The notes below the pieces were generated by a model. The model made no database searches. It saw only the letters and a program-made list of their open reading frames with translations, and was not told the origin of the DNA. From Megalonaias nervosa (Eukaryota; Mollusca; Bivalvia; Unionida; Unionidae): DNA of 64,000 bases. Location of the stretch: the NCBI GenBank assembly GCA_016617855.1, contig JAECUM010000835.1, positions 1 to 64,000 on the forward strand, given 5' to 3'. Position numbers and translations under genes: made by a program. Every line of letters starts with the position of its first letter. Positions within the stretch are counted from its first letter, which is position 1. Shown here in pieces: positions 1 through 11,764 of this stretch.

Positions 1-34
<34 letters not shown>
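1..34. repeat. (TA)n microsatellite
   Basis: Uninterrupted TA dinucleotide run at the window edge, so its true length is unknown. Confidence 0.95.
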
Positions 35-37
<3 letters not shown>

Positions 38-654
38 AAAGTATTATTATTTACGCAAATTGCACTTTTTCGCGGAAAAGTAACTTTGTCACGAAGATGA
101 TGGGCATCCCTGCGGACGCTATGTCTTTTACCAGGTTAGAACTACGTAAGTAGCACGAAATCTGTTTTTACCTGCCTATCTTAGTGACTTGTTCGCGGAT
201 TCATGTATACTGTAGAACGATAATCAAAATAATAACAAAAATAAATGAACGTTTGCTATCCAAAGTGTTAGAGGAGGAAGATGGGGGGCTCATGCATATT
301 ATACAAGGAACATGAGTAGGAATAATATACTATAGCTATTCATATACTTAGAAGAATATGCTAAAGGATATAAGATCCAGGTAACTCCTTTGTATGCAGG
401 AATTTATGCATAGCGTTTGACGGCAAGTCAGACAAATATAGACTATATCGTTGCGATCAAATGTTAAGCCTATCCTATGTAATGATTGTCCAGGTAACCG
501 ATACTGTCTTATTCCCTTATTTTATAACCCAGTGAGCGTTCCATTCAAAGTGTTGCTTCCTTTGCTGACACGAGCGTACATTAATGTTTTCTTCATAATA
601 TCGATTTCCTTGCATAAACATTTCCTTTCATGTAAATCGTAAAAGCTCAAGGAC
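35..654. other. No gene seen
   Basis: AT-rich sequence upstream of GRK2. The open frames here are short, have no codon-like composition and match no family I know. Confidence 0.6.
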
Positions 655-785
655 ACCTCCCACAACAAACAAACAAAGAAACAAAAAAACAAAAACAAAA
701 ACAAAAAAAAAGAAATAAAAAAAAATAAAAAAAAAAAAAAAAAAAAATAAAAGAAAAAAAAGCAAATAAAATTTAACAAAAAATT
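655..785. repeat. A-rich low-complexity tract
   Basis: Mostly A with scattered C and T (AAACA-like, then nearly pure poly-A around 720-770). The phenylalanine-rich open frames on the minus strand across it are composition artefacts. Confidence 0.9.
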
Positions 786-1264
786 TCTCTAGTAAAACTT
801 TCAAATCATACAAAATCGTTATTTGTTGCGAGGAAAGAAGAATATATAAGTTTCTAAGAACAGTTGGGACTATAATGTTCGTGTCATAGCGAGAAAGATA
901 CTTTTTTTCGTGAAAACTGCAATTTTCTTCACGTAACATACCTGACATGTCGATGCAACTTTCTTAAAAAAAGTGAATTTTTCATTGTTATAAAATTTTT
1001 ATTAAGAATATCACCTGTGTCTTCACTCAATCATACAAATTTTCACCCAAAAGTTTAAGTTTTCGCGAACAAAGTTCAGGGTTATTGAAAATCGGTGATT
1101 TTGGGGTGAACATAGAGGAGTCATCCGAACATGTTTCCTCATGAATAATTAATTAGTTTTGAGCAATATTTATTATTATTTGCTCGAACAAGAACATCAC
1201 AAATGTAACAACAATAACACAAATATACAAACATAATAAATACATAAATAAATAAATATGTTTT
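786..1264. other. No gene seen
   Basis: AT-rich intergenic sequence with no recognisable domain or repeat. Confidence 0.55.
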
Positions 1265-1567
1265 GGATTTTTAACGTAGCTTTAACAAATTTTCAGTCAT
1301 TTCGCTACGATGTCTGCAGTGTTTGCAGTTTATGATGATGTCTAGCATTGGGGCATCATGCCGCAGACAAGCAGCATCATGTCCCACCCGGTCGCATTAT
1401 CCAGACAACAGGCCGACCAGTCCTAGCACCAACCTCTTAATGCTGAATGCCAAGCGAGGCAGCCGCTAGTACCATTTTTATGTCTTTGGTATGACTCGCC
1501 CGGGGTTCGAACCCCCGACCTCCCGCATCTGAGGCTGACGCGCAAACCGCTTAGGCCACAGGAGCGG
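1265..1567 (-). mobile_element. tRNA-derived SINE, family A, copy 1
   Basis: On the minus strand the element starts near 1567 with a tRNA-like head. It has an A-box-like TGGCCTAAGCGG and a perfect B box GGTTCGAACCC within a stem (GGGGGTTCGAACCCCGG). A conserved body follows (GCTGCCTCGCTTGGCATT, then TTAAGAGGTTGGTGCTAGG, then GGGTGGGACATGATGC), and the tail ends in GCTACGTTAAAAATCC. Of the four family A copies this has the best-preserved internal promoter, so it looks youngest. The body resembles a conserved-core SINE, possibly of the Meta-domain or Deu-like superfamilies, but I cannot assign it without alignment. Confidence 0.9.
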
Positions 1568-1626
1568 TAATAATTAAATAATTAATAAATAAATATTTAT
1601 AAATAAATAAATAAATAAATAAATAA
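1568..1626. repeat. (AAAT)n-like microsatellite
   Basis: Degenerate then regular AAAT repeats abutting the head end of the SINE. Confidence 0.85.
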
Positions 1627-2149
1627 GGGTTGCGGTTAATTTTTTTTATTACATTTTATTGATTTTTGTTCTCCCCATTTATATTCAAAAAAGTAAATCG
1701 AATGGGTGGTATTGTGCAGAAAAAAAGACGCAGGGCTACCATTGTGACTAAATTTGCACAGTCCCAGGCTACCATCATTTTGCTTACAATGTGCCCACCT
1801 ACGCCTCCCCTCTCGAATATATGAAAAGTATATTAACCAGGTTAACACTATATACTTCAATTGATATAATACAAATTATGAAATCAATCTATACACTAGC
1901 ATTAACAAAGGTGATAAATATATTTTAAAAATCGATTTTGCTTTATAAGCTCGATCTCCATTACAGAGATGCATCTCAAGTTTGTATTCATGCATAGTGT
2001 TATTATTTTGTGTACAAATAAATCGACAGTTACAATATTTTATGGATGTTTTTTTTTTTTTTTACTGTTCCTTATCAGGAGAAGCAATTTTTGTCAGAAA
2101 ATAGTAGTGTAAGTTATTTACGTAGATGGCATTGATCGGAATTCACGAT
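1627..2149. other. No gene seen
   Basis: AT-rich sequence with a T12 run near 2050. No coding signal on either strand. Confidence 0.55.
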
Positions 2150-2474
2150 ATCAACCAATAAGCGCAGTGTAGTACTATCCCGAGAGCAGCCGCAACACCG
2201 CTCTGCCAGAAACCTACCACTCGCATTCGCTGTACAAACTAATTAATATTTACATATGTTTGTGATCTCTTTCCTCTCGGGGAGTGTGCTGATATTTTGT
2301 GTATTATTACAAATTCTGGAGTGGTATCTGATTTTATTTATTGTCAAAATCAGAGGATAAATCCACCATGCGTGTATTTTGGGTGTGAAAGGGTCGGAAA
2401 GAGATTCAACAGCTGGGGTCGCACAGCCCTCCGGGGTAAAAATCGTCAGCAATTGTTGTGGAATAATCGGCAAG
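2150..2474 (+). promoter_or_regulatory. GRK2: Putative GRK2 promoter and 5' UTR
   Basis: The roughly 325 bases before the GRK2 start codon are richer in G+C and CpG than the surroundings, for example around 2180-2230 and 2380-2430. A CCAAT motif lies at 2155-2159. No clear TATA box sits in a convincing place. The transcription start cannot be located from sequence alone, so the division between promoter and UTR is open. The start codon context is AAGATGG, favourable in animals. Confidence 0.5.
2368..2388 (+). promoter_or_regulatory. Short upstream ORF in the GRK2 leader
   Basis: ATG at 2368 in the strong context CCACCATGC opens six codons and ends in TGA at 2386-2388, 86 bases before the GRK2 ATG. 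If the mature leader includes it, it could reduce initiation at GRK2. It may instead lie upstream of the transcription start. Confidence 0.4.
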
Positions 2475-2587
2475 ATGGCGGATTTAGAAGCAGTGCTTGC
2501 TGATGTGAGCTACCTTATGGCGATGGAGAAGAGTAAGTCTACTCCAGCGGCCAGGGCAAGCAAGAAGATTATCCTCCCAGATCCAAG
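2475..2587 (+). CDS. GRK2: GRK2/3 orthologue, coding exon 1
   Basis: The exon encodes the first 37 residues plus two bases of the next codon. It begins [20 protein letters not shown], almost identical to the N terminus of vertebrate GRK2 and GRK3, and continues with TPAARASKK and a proline-rich turn. This N-terminal helix contacts activated receptors, and the kinase phosphorylates agonist-bound G protein-coupled receptors at the membrane to start desensitisation. The exon ends in AG followed by the donor GTGAAT at 2588, giving a split serine codon. That matches the position of the first intron in vertebrate GRK2 as I know it. The ATG at 2475 is chosen because homology begins exactly there and its context is good. 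Invertebrates usually have one GRK2/3 gene, so the symbol denotes the group. The GRK4/5/6 branch has a different N terminus. Confidence 0.95.
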
Positions 2588-2777
2588 GTGAATCATTTAT
2601 TTAAATTTTTGCACGTATACTTGTTAAAACTTAATGGGAAGCAATGCCTACACTCGCAGATAATTATATTCAGAATAGTTTCCGGGAGAGGACATAAATT
2701 AGCTTCTACACCGGTTGTTAATTGTTGGTAGACGAGACGTATTTAATAACTATGTTCTAATTTTTTGTTACTTTCAG
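2588..2777 (+). other. GRK2 intron 1
   Basis: A 190-base intron with donor GTGAAT and acceptor TTACTTTCAG. The phase is after the second codon base, and the reading frame is restored exactly in exon 2. Confidence 0.93.
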
Positions 2778-2854
2778 TGTGAGGAGTGTCATGCACAAGC
2801 ATCTCCTGAAAATGGGAGAGGTGACGTTCGACAAGATATTCGGTCAGAAACTAG
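2778..2854 (+). CDS. GRK2: GRK2/3 orthologue, coding exon 2
   Basis: 77 bases encode the next 26 residues: the end of the split serine, VRSVMHKHLLKMGEVTFDKI, FGQKL, and the first base of a glycine codon. This is the start of the regulator-of-G-protein-signalling homology region that binds G-alpha-q in GRK2. Conservation with vertebrate GRK2 (SVM, GEVTF, KIF, QKL) is strong. The exon is followed by the strong donor GTGAGT at 2855. Exon length and both splice phases match the known vertebrate gene. The rest of the RGS homology domain, the AGC kinase domain and the C-terminal PH domain are not found in the window. The next exon should begin with two bases completing a glycine codon and then an aromatic or hydrophobic LLFRDF-like motif. 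Confidence 0.95.
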
Positions 2855-2963
2855 GTGAGTGCACATGTAAACTAAGCCATGGAAACATTTGATCCCAGAT
2901 TAAGTTTGGTAGACGTCAAACACATTCTCAAAGGAAAGTAACATCAACATCGATAGCATATTG

Positions 2964-3160
2964 CAGACATGTATACACTAAGGTAAATAAACGATCAAAA
3001 ATGTATCAGTGAAACAGACATGTATACACTAAGGTAAATAAATGATCAAAAATATATCAGTGAAACAAACATCTAAGGTAAATACATATCAAAAATGTAT
3101 CAGTGAAACAGACATGTACACATTAAGGTAAATAAATGATCAAAAATGTATCAGTGACTG
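2964..3160. repeat. Minisatellite, about 51-bp unit, 4 copies
   Basis: The unit contains GACATGTATACACTAAGGT and then GATCAAAAATGTATCAGTG. The third copy has lost part of the unit. Confidence 0.9.
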
Positions 3161-5544
3161 TTTTGAAGGCTGTGACTGAAATTACTCTTTTATTGGATGG
3201 GTAACTTTGCCAATATCAGGCTTACTTAAGATCCTTGTATGTTGCATTTTTCAGCTTCTTACCATGCTAGTGCAGTTAAGTGCAGATGAAATTGCATTTC
3301 TTGCCTCCACTATTTTGGAACTTCCTGCCTGTAATAAAGTTATTTTGTTTGCCACTACATTTATATTTACAGTGAGAAAATAAATGAGAAATTAGAGGTC
3401 ATAAAATCTAAAGGAAACTCTCAGGAATTCATTTATCTAATCTCCTAAAGCTTAAATTTTAGCAATATTTTCTGTGGACATTAGGAGGACATTGCACAGA
3501 AACAATGTTGCCATTAGGACATTTTATTGTCGCGATTTCCCAGTAGCGATAGACAATTTGGGGTGGGAAGAAAGTCGCCTGGGGCTTGCACAAGATGCAA
3601 CACTGCACAAGATATATTAATTAGGCAGTATCATTCACAATTCAATCTGATAGAGAACTTGCAGTAAATTATATGTGTCAGAGTACAAAATATCATTATA
3701 TGTATATGTGATAGATAGTTGAATTTTTGCTGTTTTTTGGTGCCTCAATATTGAGTGGCAGTTTCGTTAAAAAAAATCCCACAATATTAAATGTCAGTTT
3801 CATCAAATATTAATTTGATTGTTTTATTCCTGGGGTTATTTGTTTCCCAAAAAATGTATGCAAGGAACACCTAGCCCCTCATAGAAAACATTTGCTGGTT
3901 GAAACATTTTGATGCACCAAGTACTCATAAAAGTAACTCTCCTATACCTGGAAGGTGGTCAAATATCTGATTATTGAGTTAATTTTGCATCAGGATTCCT
4001 AATTAGGGTTGAAAAGAGCTAAGGTAAGTTGGAGAATCAAAACATTTATGTTCCACATGTCCACATTTTGAGAGGTAGAGGTAAACACTTATATTAAAAG
4101 ACTACTGGGCACCATTGAATCAAGTCCACATTTTCCTGTTGTTGTACATTTTTTTTGTTGCATTCATATTGCATGTGTTTCCTTGGTGAATAAATAGAAT
4201 TCTACACACATTGTTACATAAACACACAAGACAAGCACCACATACAGCTGATAGATTTCCTGTTAGAGTTTTCATGGTTGACAAACATTTATGTGAACTC
4301 GCATTGCTACCACAGTATATGTCAGAATAAGATACAGAAAGTGTGATGTATTAAGCTGAGTAATTAAGAAACTGAGCAAATTTAGTGAATCATTTTGTAT
4401 TATGAATTGTTATCAGTTACATCAGGCTTCTTCATAAGTACATATAGAAATGAGACAGTCATGCACACAATTCCCTGTTCTCACTAAAGTGGATTAGTTT
4501 GCTTGATATAAAGTGTGATTTAAATATGTATGAGGGTTATTATATTTGCTTTTCACTTTTCTAGCAAACTAAATTGGATTTTCATTTATTTGTGAGAAAA
4601 TGGTCGCCGTCTCCACTGATAACCTCATTTTGTATGTGGTCATTTCAGTCTTCATTCCTATAGTCGTATTACAAATTATGCTAAATTCCACAATAAAATT
4701 CCAGAACCAGCCTAAGTGATTTGGTACAATTACATATTTAGGGCCATCATTGTCAAGGACTTTAAGCAACCTAGTTTGCACACATACATGTATGTGTATG
4801 TCATACTTATGGTAGACCGATACATACTTACTGTTTGGAATTAAATGGATAACAGTGAGTATTCTCAAATGATTTTCAAATGTCAGCTGACTAAAGATTG
4901 TTTTGATGAATGTCACCAACTATAAGGTGATAATTGTTTAGTGACTGTATACAAAAATAAGTGCTCACAAATCATTATGTTGTGAAGATAAATAAAACAT
5001 TAGTAAGGTCTAGCTATTGTTATTATTGATGCAATTAATAAGACGAATCTGTATCATCAGTTGAGCTTTAAGTGGAAAATTAGATAAAGAATAATGTTAT
5101 CGTATATTGAAACCTGATTAGAATTAAGTTAACAGGTTTTGTTCTTTGTTGTTTTTCTTCATTTCAAGGTCTTTTACCAGAGTGTCTGTGTCATAAAATG
5201 TAGCTATTTCCAAAACCCTCATCTATCATTTTATCTATCTATATACATGTCTGTCTGTCTTCACTCTTCATAATATGTACAAGTATGTATTCTACCCTTT
5301 CTTTTTTTTTTATCATCTGCAAATCCGTTATTTTGTACTAGTTTACGTATATCTCTTTTTGCTAGGTTTAAATAAAAGGATACGATAACAACTATAGTTT
5401 CCAGAAATCATCCCATATTTTAGTTTACTTTATTTTTAACATCAGTTGTGATATGTTTTCATAAATTGGAGCAAGCTGAAATCTCCCAAGGAAAAGTTAA
5501 TTTTTTTCAGTCAGCTTAGGGCAAGGTGACTTGTATAAACTGTT
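3161..5544. other. Intronic sequence, no gene seen
   Basis: AT-rich sequence with no recognisable domain. A CTAT/CTGT-rich microsatellite-like stretch lies near 5225-5260. Open frames such as 4569-4919 (-) lack any family signature and have no flanking splice signals of note. Confidence 0.6.
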
Positions 5545-5795
5545 ATACAATGGCTTCCTTGTAATGTAGGTATGGTTTGGATGGGAGTTGTAGTGTATGA
5601 CTGGTTTGGATTGGAGTTGTAGTATAGGACTGGTTTGGATGGGAGTTATAGTGTAGGGCCAGTTGGGATGGGAGTTGTAGTGTAGGACAGATTGGAATTG
5701 GGAGTTGTAGTGTAGGACTAGATGGGATGGGAATCATAGTGTAAGGCCAGTTGGGATGGGAGTTGTAGCGTAGGACTGATTGGGATGGAGTACTG
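5545..5795. repeat. Minisatellite, about 29-bp unit
   Basis: About eight degenerate copies of a unit with GGGATGGGAGTTGTAGTGTA. A 114-residue minus-strand open frame across it is repetitive (LPI, TLQL) and is a by-product of the array. Confidence 0.9.
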
Positions 5796-5799
5796 GTAA

Positions 5800-6400
5800 C
5801 ATATATATTCAACACATTTTTATCAAAGCCCATGGTCTTACAGTTAATGTATGGTTTCCAGTGGGTTTTTTTATAATCAAGGCCCATAGTCTTACATTTA
5901 ATGTATGGTTTCCACTGTTTTGTTTTTAATCAAGGCCCATAGTCTTACAGTTAATGTATGGTTTCCAGTGGGTTTTTTTTATCAAGGCCCATGGTCTTAA
6001 GGTTGTGTATAGTTTCCAGTCTTTTCTTTTTTTTTTTAATCAAGATCCATAGTCTTATAGGTAATTTATGGTTTCCAGAGTTTTTTAATCAAGGCCCATG
6101 GTCTTAAGGTAGTGTATAGTTTCCAGTGTTTTTTTTTTTTAATCAAGGCCCATAGTCTTACATTTAATGTATGTCTTCCATAGTTTTTTATCAAGGCCTA
6201 TAGTTTAAGGTAGCGTATGGTTTCCAGTGTCGTTTTTTTATATCTAGTCCCGTGGTCTTATAGTTAGTATATAGTTTCTGGTGTAGTTTTTTTAATCAAG
6301 TCCTATAGTTGTAAAGGTGTGTATGGTTTCATGTATATTTTTAAGCAAGGCTCATTGTCTTACAGTTAGTGTATGGTTTCCACTGTTTTTTAAGACTGTT
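5800..6400. repeat. Minisatellite, about 57-63-bp unit
   Basis: About ten degenerate copies carrying ATCAAGGCCCATAGTCTTAC, AATGTATGGTTTCCAGTG and a variable T run that changes unit length. Confidence 0.9.
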
Positions 6401-6699
6401 TTCTGATTACCTTACCAAATGCCATGTATATTTATCTGAATCAAACCTTATATGGTACATGTACAGGTGACTGAACTAGAACATGGTCTCAGTTGAACAA
6501 AATTAGCTTTTCAGTATGTAGTACGAAACTGTCTTCCAATTTATTCAGTCCCACATATGATGTCATCTTTAGGACTAAATACCAGCCTTGTACCATTGGA
6601 AACATTCCACCTTTTGACATATGAACACACCCTCGTCTAGAAGCAGCAATAATCAATTTTGTCAATACTGCAATCTTCTTACTCTACTTTTGTTATTAA

Positions 6700-7420
6700 A
6701 AACTCACCAGAATGATACTGGATCATAGCAAGAAGCTCTTGGAAAGTAAATTCAGTTAAATCACAGCAATTACAGGAAGCTCTTGAAAAGTAAATTCAAT
6801 TAAATCACAGCAATTACAAAAAGCACTTGGAATGTAAATTCGTTAAAATCACAGCAATTATAAAAAGCTCTTGGAAAGTAAAATCGTTAAAATCACAGCA
6901 GTTACAAAAAGCTCTTGGAGAGTAAATTCATTGAAATCATAGCAATTACAAAAAGCTCTCAGGGAGTAAATTCAGTGAATTATAGCAGTTAGAAAAAGCT
7001 CTCAGAGTAAATTCATTGAAATCAAAGCAGTTACAAACTCGGAGATAATCTAATTTTGGAATTTTAATGTAGCTTTAACATTTGGTCATATGGCTACAGT
7101 GTCTGCATTGTGGCAGTTTAAAGTGCTGTCCAGAAATGGGCATTATGCTGCAGAAATGTGGTATCATGTCCCACCCAGTCATATTATCCTGACACCAGGC
7201 CAGCCAGACCTAACACTTACCTCTTAATGCTGAGCACCAAGCGAGGCAGATGCTAGTACAATCTTTTTATAAGTCATATGTATGACTCTGCTGGTTTTCA
7301 AACCTGTGACCTCCTGCATCCAGGGCGGATGCTCTAACCACTTAGGTCAGTGGAGTGATCCTCTCTGAGAGTAAATTCAGTGAAATTGGAGCCACTTATG
7401 CAATACACCCCAGCATATGG
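6700..7420. repeat. Minisatellite, about 49-bp unit, split by a SINE
   Basis: Units carry GTAAATTCAGTTAAATCACA, GCAATTACA and AAGCTCTTGGAAA. The array runs to about 7050 and then resumes after the SINE with GAGAGTAAATTCAGTGAAAT at about 7366. The SINE therefore inserted into the array. Confidence 0.85.
7055..7358 (-). mobile_element. tRNA-derived SINE, family A, copy 2
   Basis: Same head, body and tail as the copy at 1265-1567, in the same orientation. The B box is decayed (GGTTTGAAAACC-like), so this copy is older. It lies within the 49-bp minisatellite. Confidence 0.85.
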
Positions 7421-7724
7421 ACAGTTTGAAAAATGGAGACATGCTTGCAGTTGCCAGTGAAACACTCCAGTGCATGATTCACTGTGGTAACCATATGAAG
7501 ACTCCAATTCACAGCTGAAATTACAGCCAGATATTAATCTTTGAACTACATTGAAACTGTCCAAAAAGAAATTTCATCATGTTTTCAGATTATTGTTTCT
7601 CACTGAAAGCCTTTGCAAAACCCTAAAATTGGCAACCTGTTACTACCCAATATCTTACAAAAACATTATTTACTTATGGACTTGGGATAAAAGGTTTTTT
7701 GTACTATTGACTACTTCATATGTG
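7421..7724. other. No gene seen
   Basis: Intronic AT-rich sequence without recognisable features. Confidence 0.55.
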
Positions 7725-7865
7725 TGCTTATAAGTCAAGTCAGACTGCAAACAACAAAGATCCTGATCTGCCATAGCATAATGCACCTGCAGATCAGGGT
7801 CCTTATGTGATGGCAGATCTGGGTCTATGCAGTTTGCAGTTGGACTTATAAGCGAGTATATACAG
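7725..7865. mobile_element. Hairpin MITE family M, copy 1 (short form)
   Basis: Terminal inverted repeats begin GCTTATAAGTC on the left and end GACTTATAAGCGAGTATATA on the right. Inside is a hairpin GATCCTGATCTGCC / GCAGATCAGGGTC and half of a second (GGCAGATCTGGGTCTATGCA). No coding capacity. The same architecture recurs six more times in the window. Confidence 0.8.
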
Positions 7866-9019
7866 TACATAGTAGTCACACCGGTTTTAAGGGATAAAGC
7901 AGTGAAAACTACCCTCAGGTCACATGATTGTGAATGGATGATTCCACATAAAGAATTTAAATATGATATACACCAGGATTATGTTTTGTATGCTTGGCAC
8001 AATATGTAGAAATATCACTGTACAAATAAATTTTGGGACATCAGACTAGTCATTAAAGAGTGGAAACCCTCATACAAAAGAAATCGCTGAGATGAGATGG
8101 CATTGTGCTGCTTGCATGCATTAAAATACATGTACCTTACTCGTATACTCAGGGGGGTGAAATTCACTTGCTGAACTTGAAATGGTGAGTGAAAGCTTCC
8201 ATTGGTCGAGTGAATTTTCATCTTCTTCCATCAGCACTAGTTCAGTGTTCTCTTTAATGACATGTACATACAACTGGTATTAGAAGGGCCACAGAATAAG
8301 TTTAGGAAAATAAGCTAGAAACCGATGGCATTATGACCTTCCAAAATCTCATCAGAGTTACTATTCCTGTTGGAATGGTCATAATGACAAGTTATTTTGT
8401 TATTATTTAGAAAAAACTTTCTTGCATTGTGTAGGTCGCATTTGTAATACTTTGGATCCAATCTCCAAATGACTGCCATAATCTTGATATGGCTACTTAA
8501 GCTGTGTGGATGGTCATGTTGCCATAGTTTTCTGGTTTTGACTGAAAATAGCGCTCATTTGACCACTTATACATCACCATAGTCTCCATCTTAAATTTTT
8601 TTTAATACTACATGTCTTGAATGAATGGTGGCATTGACTTGGAATTTTAACTAAATTACTCCATGAAATTTGTAATTGATTCTGAATGAAATTTGTGCAT
8701 ATATGAGAACCAACATATCTGCATTATTGTGAAAGAGCTTATAAACCATTTGCAGCTTTGACCTTGGCATCATGTTAAAGGTCATCACTTAAATTTTTGT
8801 GCATATACAAATGTGTTTTGATCAGACATCAATTTTCAGTCTAATGTCTTTGCTCCAGTATATATGTGGATTGGCTTGTAATCATAACAACACACAAGTA
8901 TAAATGGATTTTTTTTATTGACTTGTTTTGTGGGTATATCTAAAAATTCTTTCAGTGATGCCAGTTAAGAAAAATATTAAGTATAGATTGATCCAAATTT
9001 AGCATGTAACTTAGCACAC
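7866..9019. other. Intronic sequence, no gene seen
   Basis: Long stretches read like very old decayed repeats (ATGGTCATAATGACAAG, ATCTTGATATGGC). I cannot define units. Confidence 0.55.
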
Positions 9020-9530
9020 TATGCTTATCTTGACAGTATCTGAGATTATCACAGCATGTTTATCTTGACAGTGTTGATATCAGCAGTGTTTATCTTGACA
9101 GTGTCTGAGATCAGCAGTGTTCATCTTGACAGTGTCTGAAATTAGCAGTGTTTATCTTGACAGTGTTGATATCAAAGTGTTTATCTTGACAGTGTCTGAG
9201 ATTAGCAGTGTTTATCTTGACAGTGTCTGAGATTAGCAGTGTTTATCTTGACAGTGTCTGAGATCAGCAGTGTTTATCTTGACAGTGTCTGAGATTAGCT
9301 TTATCTTGACAGTGTCTGAGATTAGCAGTGTTTATCTTGACTGTTGATATCAAAGTGTTTATCTTGACAGTGTCTGAGATTAGCAGTGTTTATCTTGACA
9401 GTGTCTGAGATTAGCAGTGTTTATCTTGACAGTGTCGGAGAGACGTTAAGTGTGTTGATCTTGATAGTCTAAGACAAGTTCAAGGTGTTTATCTTGACAG
9501 TATCCAAGACAAGTTTAGTATTTACCTGGA
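9020..9530. repeat. Minisatellite, about 31-bp unit
   Basis: About 16 copies of TTTATCTTGACAGTGTCTGA followed by GATTAGCAGTG, with a shorter variant ending GTTGATATCA. Confidence 0.93.
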
Positions 9531-9874
9531 CGGTATCAGAGACAAATTTAGTGGTTTTAGCCATGATATCTAGGTTCAGGATCAAAACCCATGACAAGGA
9601 ATTTTGTACTGCACTCAGAGACCAACCATTCAGTGGTGGTGATGGTTGGGGAGGGGTCTGATTTTTTATAACTCAAATATTTTCTTATCTTTTACCTTTA
9701 TATAATTAATTTTTCAGCTAATATAATGGATATAATAAGTTTTTTTTCTCAACAAATCTGAGCAAGAACATTTTTTTCATATTATTTTGGGGCCAGATTT
9801 ATTCTAAAATGAAATTCTTACCCCCCCCCTTCTCCCTCTTGAAATTAAGAGCATATTTTTGTGATGAAATCTAG
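9531..9874. other. No gene seen
   Basis: Spacer between two arrays with a C9 run near 9820. Confidence 0.55.
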
Positions 9875-10785
9875 TATCTTGTAGTGTCTGCTCTAGCATG
9901 TGGTGTTGCAGGGTCTGTTGTAGAATGTTCAGTTGTAGGGTCTGTTCTAAGATGTGCCATTTGTAGTGTCTGTTCAATGATGTAGGGTCTTTTCTAGGAT
10001 GCACATTTTGCAGGGTCTGTTATAGAATGTATAATTATATGATTTGCTCTTGGATGTGCCATTTGTAGGGTCTGTTCTAGGATGCACAATTTGTAGGGTC
10101 TCTTGATAGAATGTATAATTGCAGGGTATGTTCTAGGATGTGCAGTTTGTAGGGTCTGTGTTATGTGCAGTTTGTAGGGTTTGTGTTATGTGCAGTTTTT
10201 ATAGTTTATAGGATGAGCAATTGTAGTATCTGTTCTAAGATTTGCAGTTGTAGGGTCTTTTCTAGGATGTGCAGTTGTAGAGTCAGTTCTAGGGTGTGCA
10301 ATTGTAAGGTCTGTTTTAGGCTGTGCAGTTTGTATGGTCTCTAATACTATGCTTACTTTAAAGAATCTGTTCTAGGTTGTGTAATTGTAGGCTCTGTTCT
10401 TGGATGTGTAATTGTAGGGTCTGTTGTAGGATGTGCAATTGTAGGCTATTTTGTAGGATATGCAATTGTGTGTTCTGTTCTAGGATGTGCAGTCTGTAGG
10501 GTCTGTTCTAGGATTTGCAGTCTGTAGGGTCTGTTCTAGGATTTGCAGTCTGTAGGGTCTGTTCTAGTATTTGCAGTTGCAGGGTCTGTTCTAGGATGGG
10601 TAATTGTAAGGTCTGTTCTAGGATGTGTAATTGTAGGGTCTGTTCTAGGATGTGTAATTGTAGGGTCTGTTCTAGGATGTGTAATTGTAGGTTCTGTTCT
10701 AGGATGTGTAATTGTAGGGTCTGTTCTAGGATGTGTAATTGTAGGGTCTGTTCTAGGATGTGCAGTTAGTTGCAGGATTCATACT
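9875..10785. repeat. Minisatellite, 27-bp unit
   Basis: About 30 copies of GGTCTGTTCTAGGATGTG followed by TAATTGTAG. The unit is exactly nine codons in its best-conserved stretch (10500-10770). That makes two overlapping 84-residue open frames with nine-residue repeats, which I regard as non-coding. Confidence 0.94.
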
Positions 10786-11764
10786 AATTTCTGTTAAAAA
10801 AGTTCCAGAAACTTGGTAGACTTTTAATTTTAAGCCCTGTCTTTTTTTTTAATTGTATACCATACATTTTTTTCTCAATAAATCCAGTCTATTTTGAAAG
10901 TATATTCCCAGAATGTTTACTTTTAGAATAGATCCTCTGTTTGAGATTCTAAAAATAACTTTAAATACTCAGCAGTTATAAAAAGAATTAAAAAAACCCC
11001 AGAAGCAATGTTTCTGGAGAATACTTGGAAATTCCTTTTGGTCTATAGAGCATCTGACTCTTGTTACACTGCAAGAGGGAAATTTTATTCCTTCTTTTCA
11101 GGACGTTTTATTAAAATTAAAATTGGTTAATGATTTTTCTGGCATTATGCTACTTATGTATAAGCGTTCAGTTTTACAATATGTTACTGCAAAAATCCTA
11201 GCTTTGCTAGGTTTTGATCTCAACCCTATAGTGTAATTGAAAAATCAAAAAGTATGAAAGAATTAAAATCTCCATAATATGTATACATGTGTTTTTGAAT
11301 TTTTGCAATATTAGGCCAGTAAAAATATTTTCCAGATGATTCTGAAGTACATTTACTTATAAATTTTAACTGGAAGTTTGCAGCAAAACAGCATTATCCC
11401 ACATTTATCTGTTATCATTACACCCACCCTCCTCTTGCTCTTTTACACCCATGACTAAGTGTGCAGCACCACCCCTCTTTGTATAACAGACAAGGACCAG
11501 GGGGAGGATTTATCCGAATTCCCAGATCTTGTGAACGTTTGTGGACCAATCACAGTCATATCCCAGAGTTTGAAGTTTCTGTCTGAAACTCTTAAACTGT
11601 GTATGAGAGTTGCGTGACATTGCTTGCACATGCATGCACAGATGGACCAGCGGGATGGCAAAGCGTCTGAATAAGGAACAGGGTACCACAAATTGCAGGA
11701 AAAATTCTGATTCTATTGATCAGTGGTGTTTAAAAAATATATACAGATAATATGGCTACCCCTG
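10786..11764. other. No gene seen
   Basis: Intronic sequence without recognisable features. A somewhat GC-richer patch at 11450-11690 has no recognisable product. Confidence 0.55.

Noticed and set aside
522..948. Phenylalanine-rich minus-strand frames
   Set aside because: Translation of the A-rich low-complexity tract.
1490..1567. Apparent tRNA gene on the minus strand
   Set aside because: Perfect B box, but it is the head of a family A SINE shared with three other copies.
2297..2503. 68-residue plus-strand frame overlapping the GRK2 start
   Set aside because: It lacks an ATG at its start, runs in another frame, and the GRK2 frame explains the region fully.
4569..4919. 116-residue minus-strand open frame
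   Set aside because: No recognisable motif, AT-driven composition, no convincing splice context.
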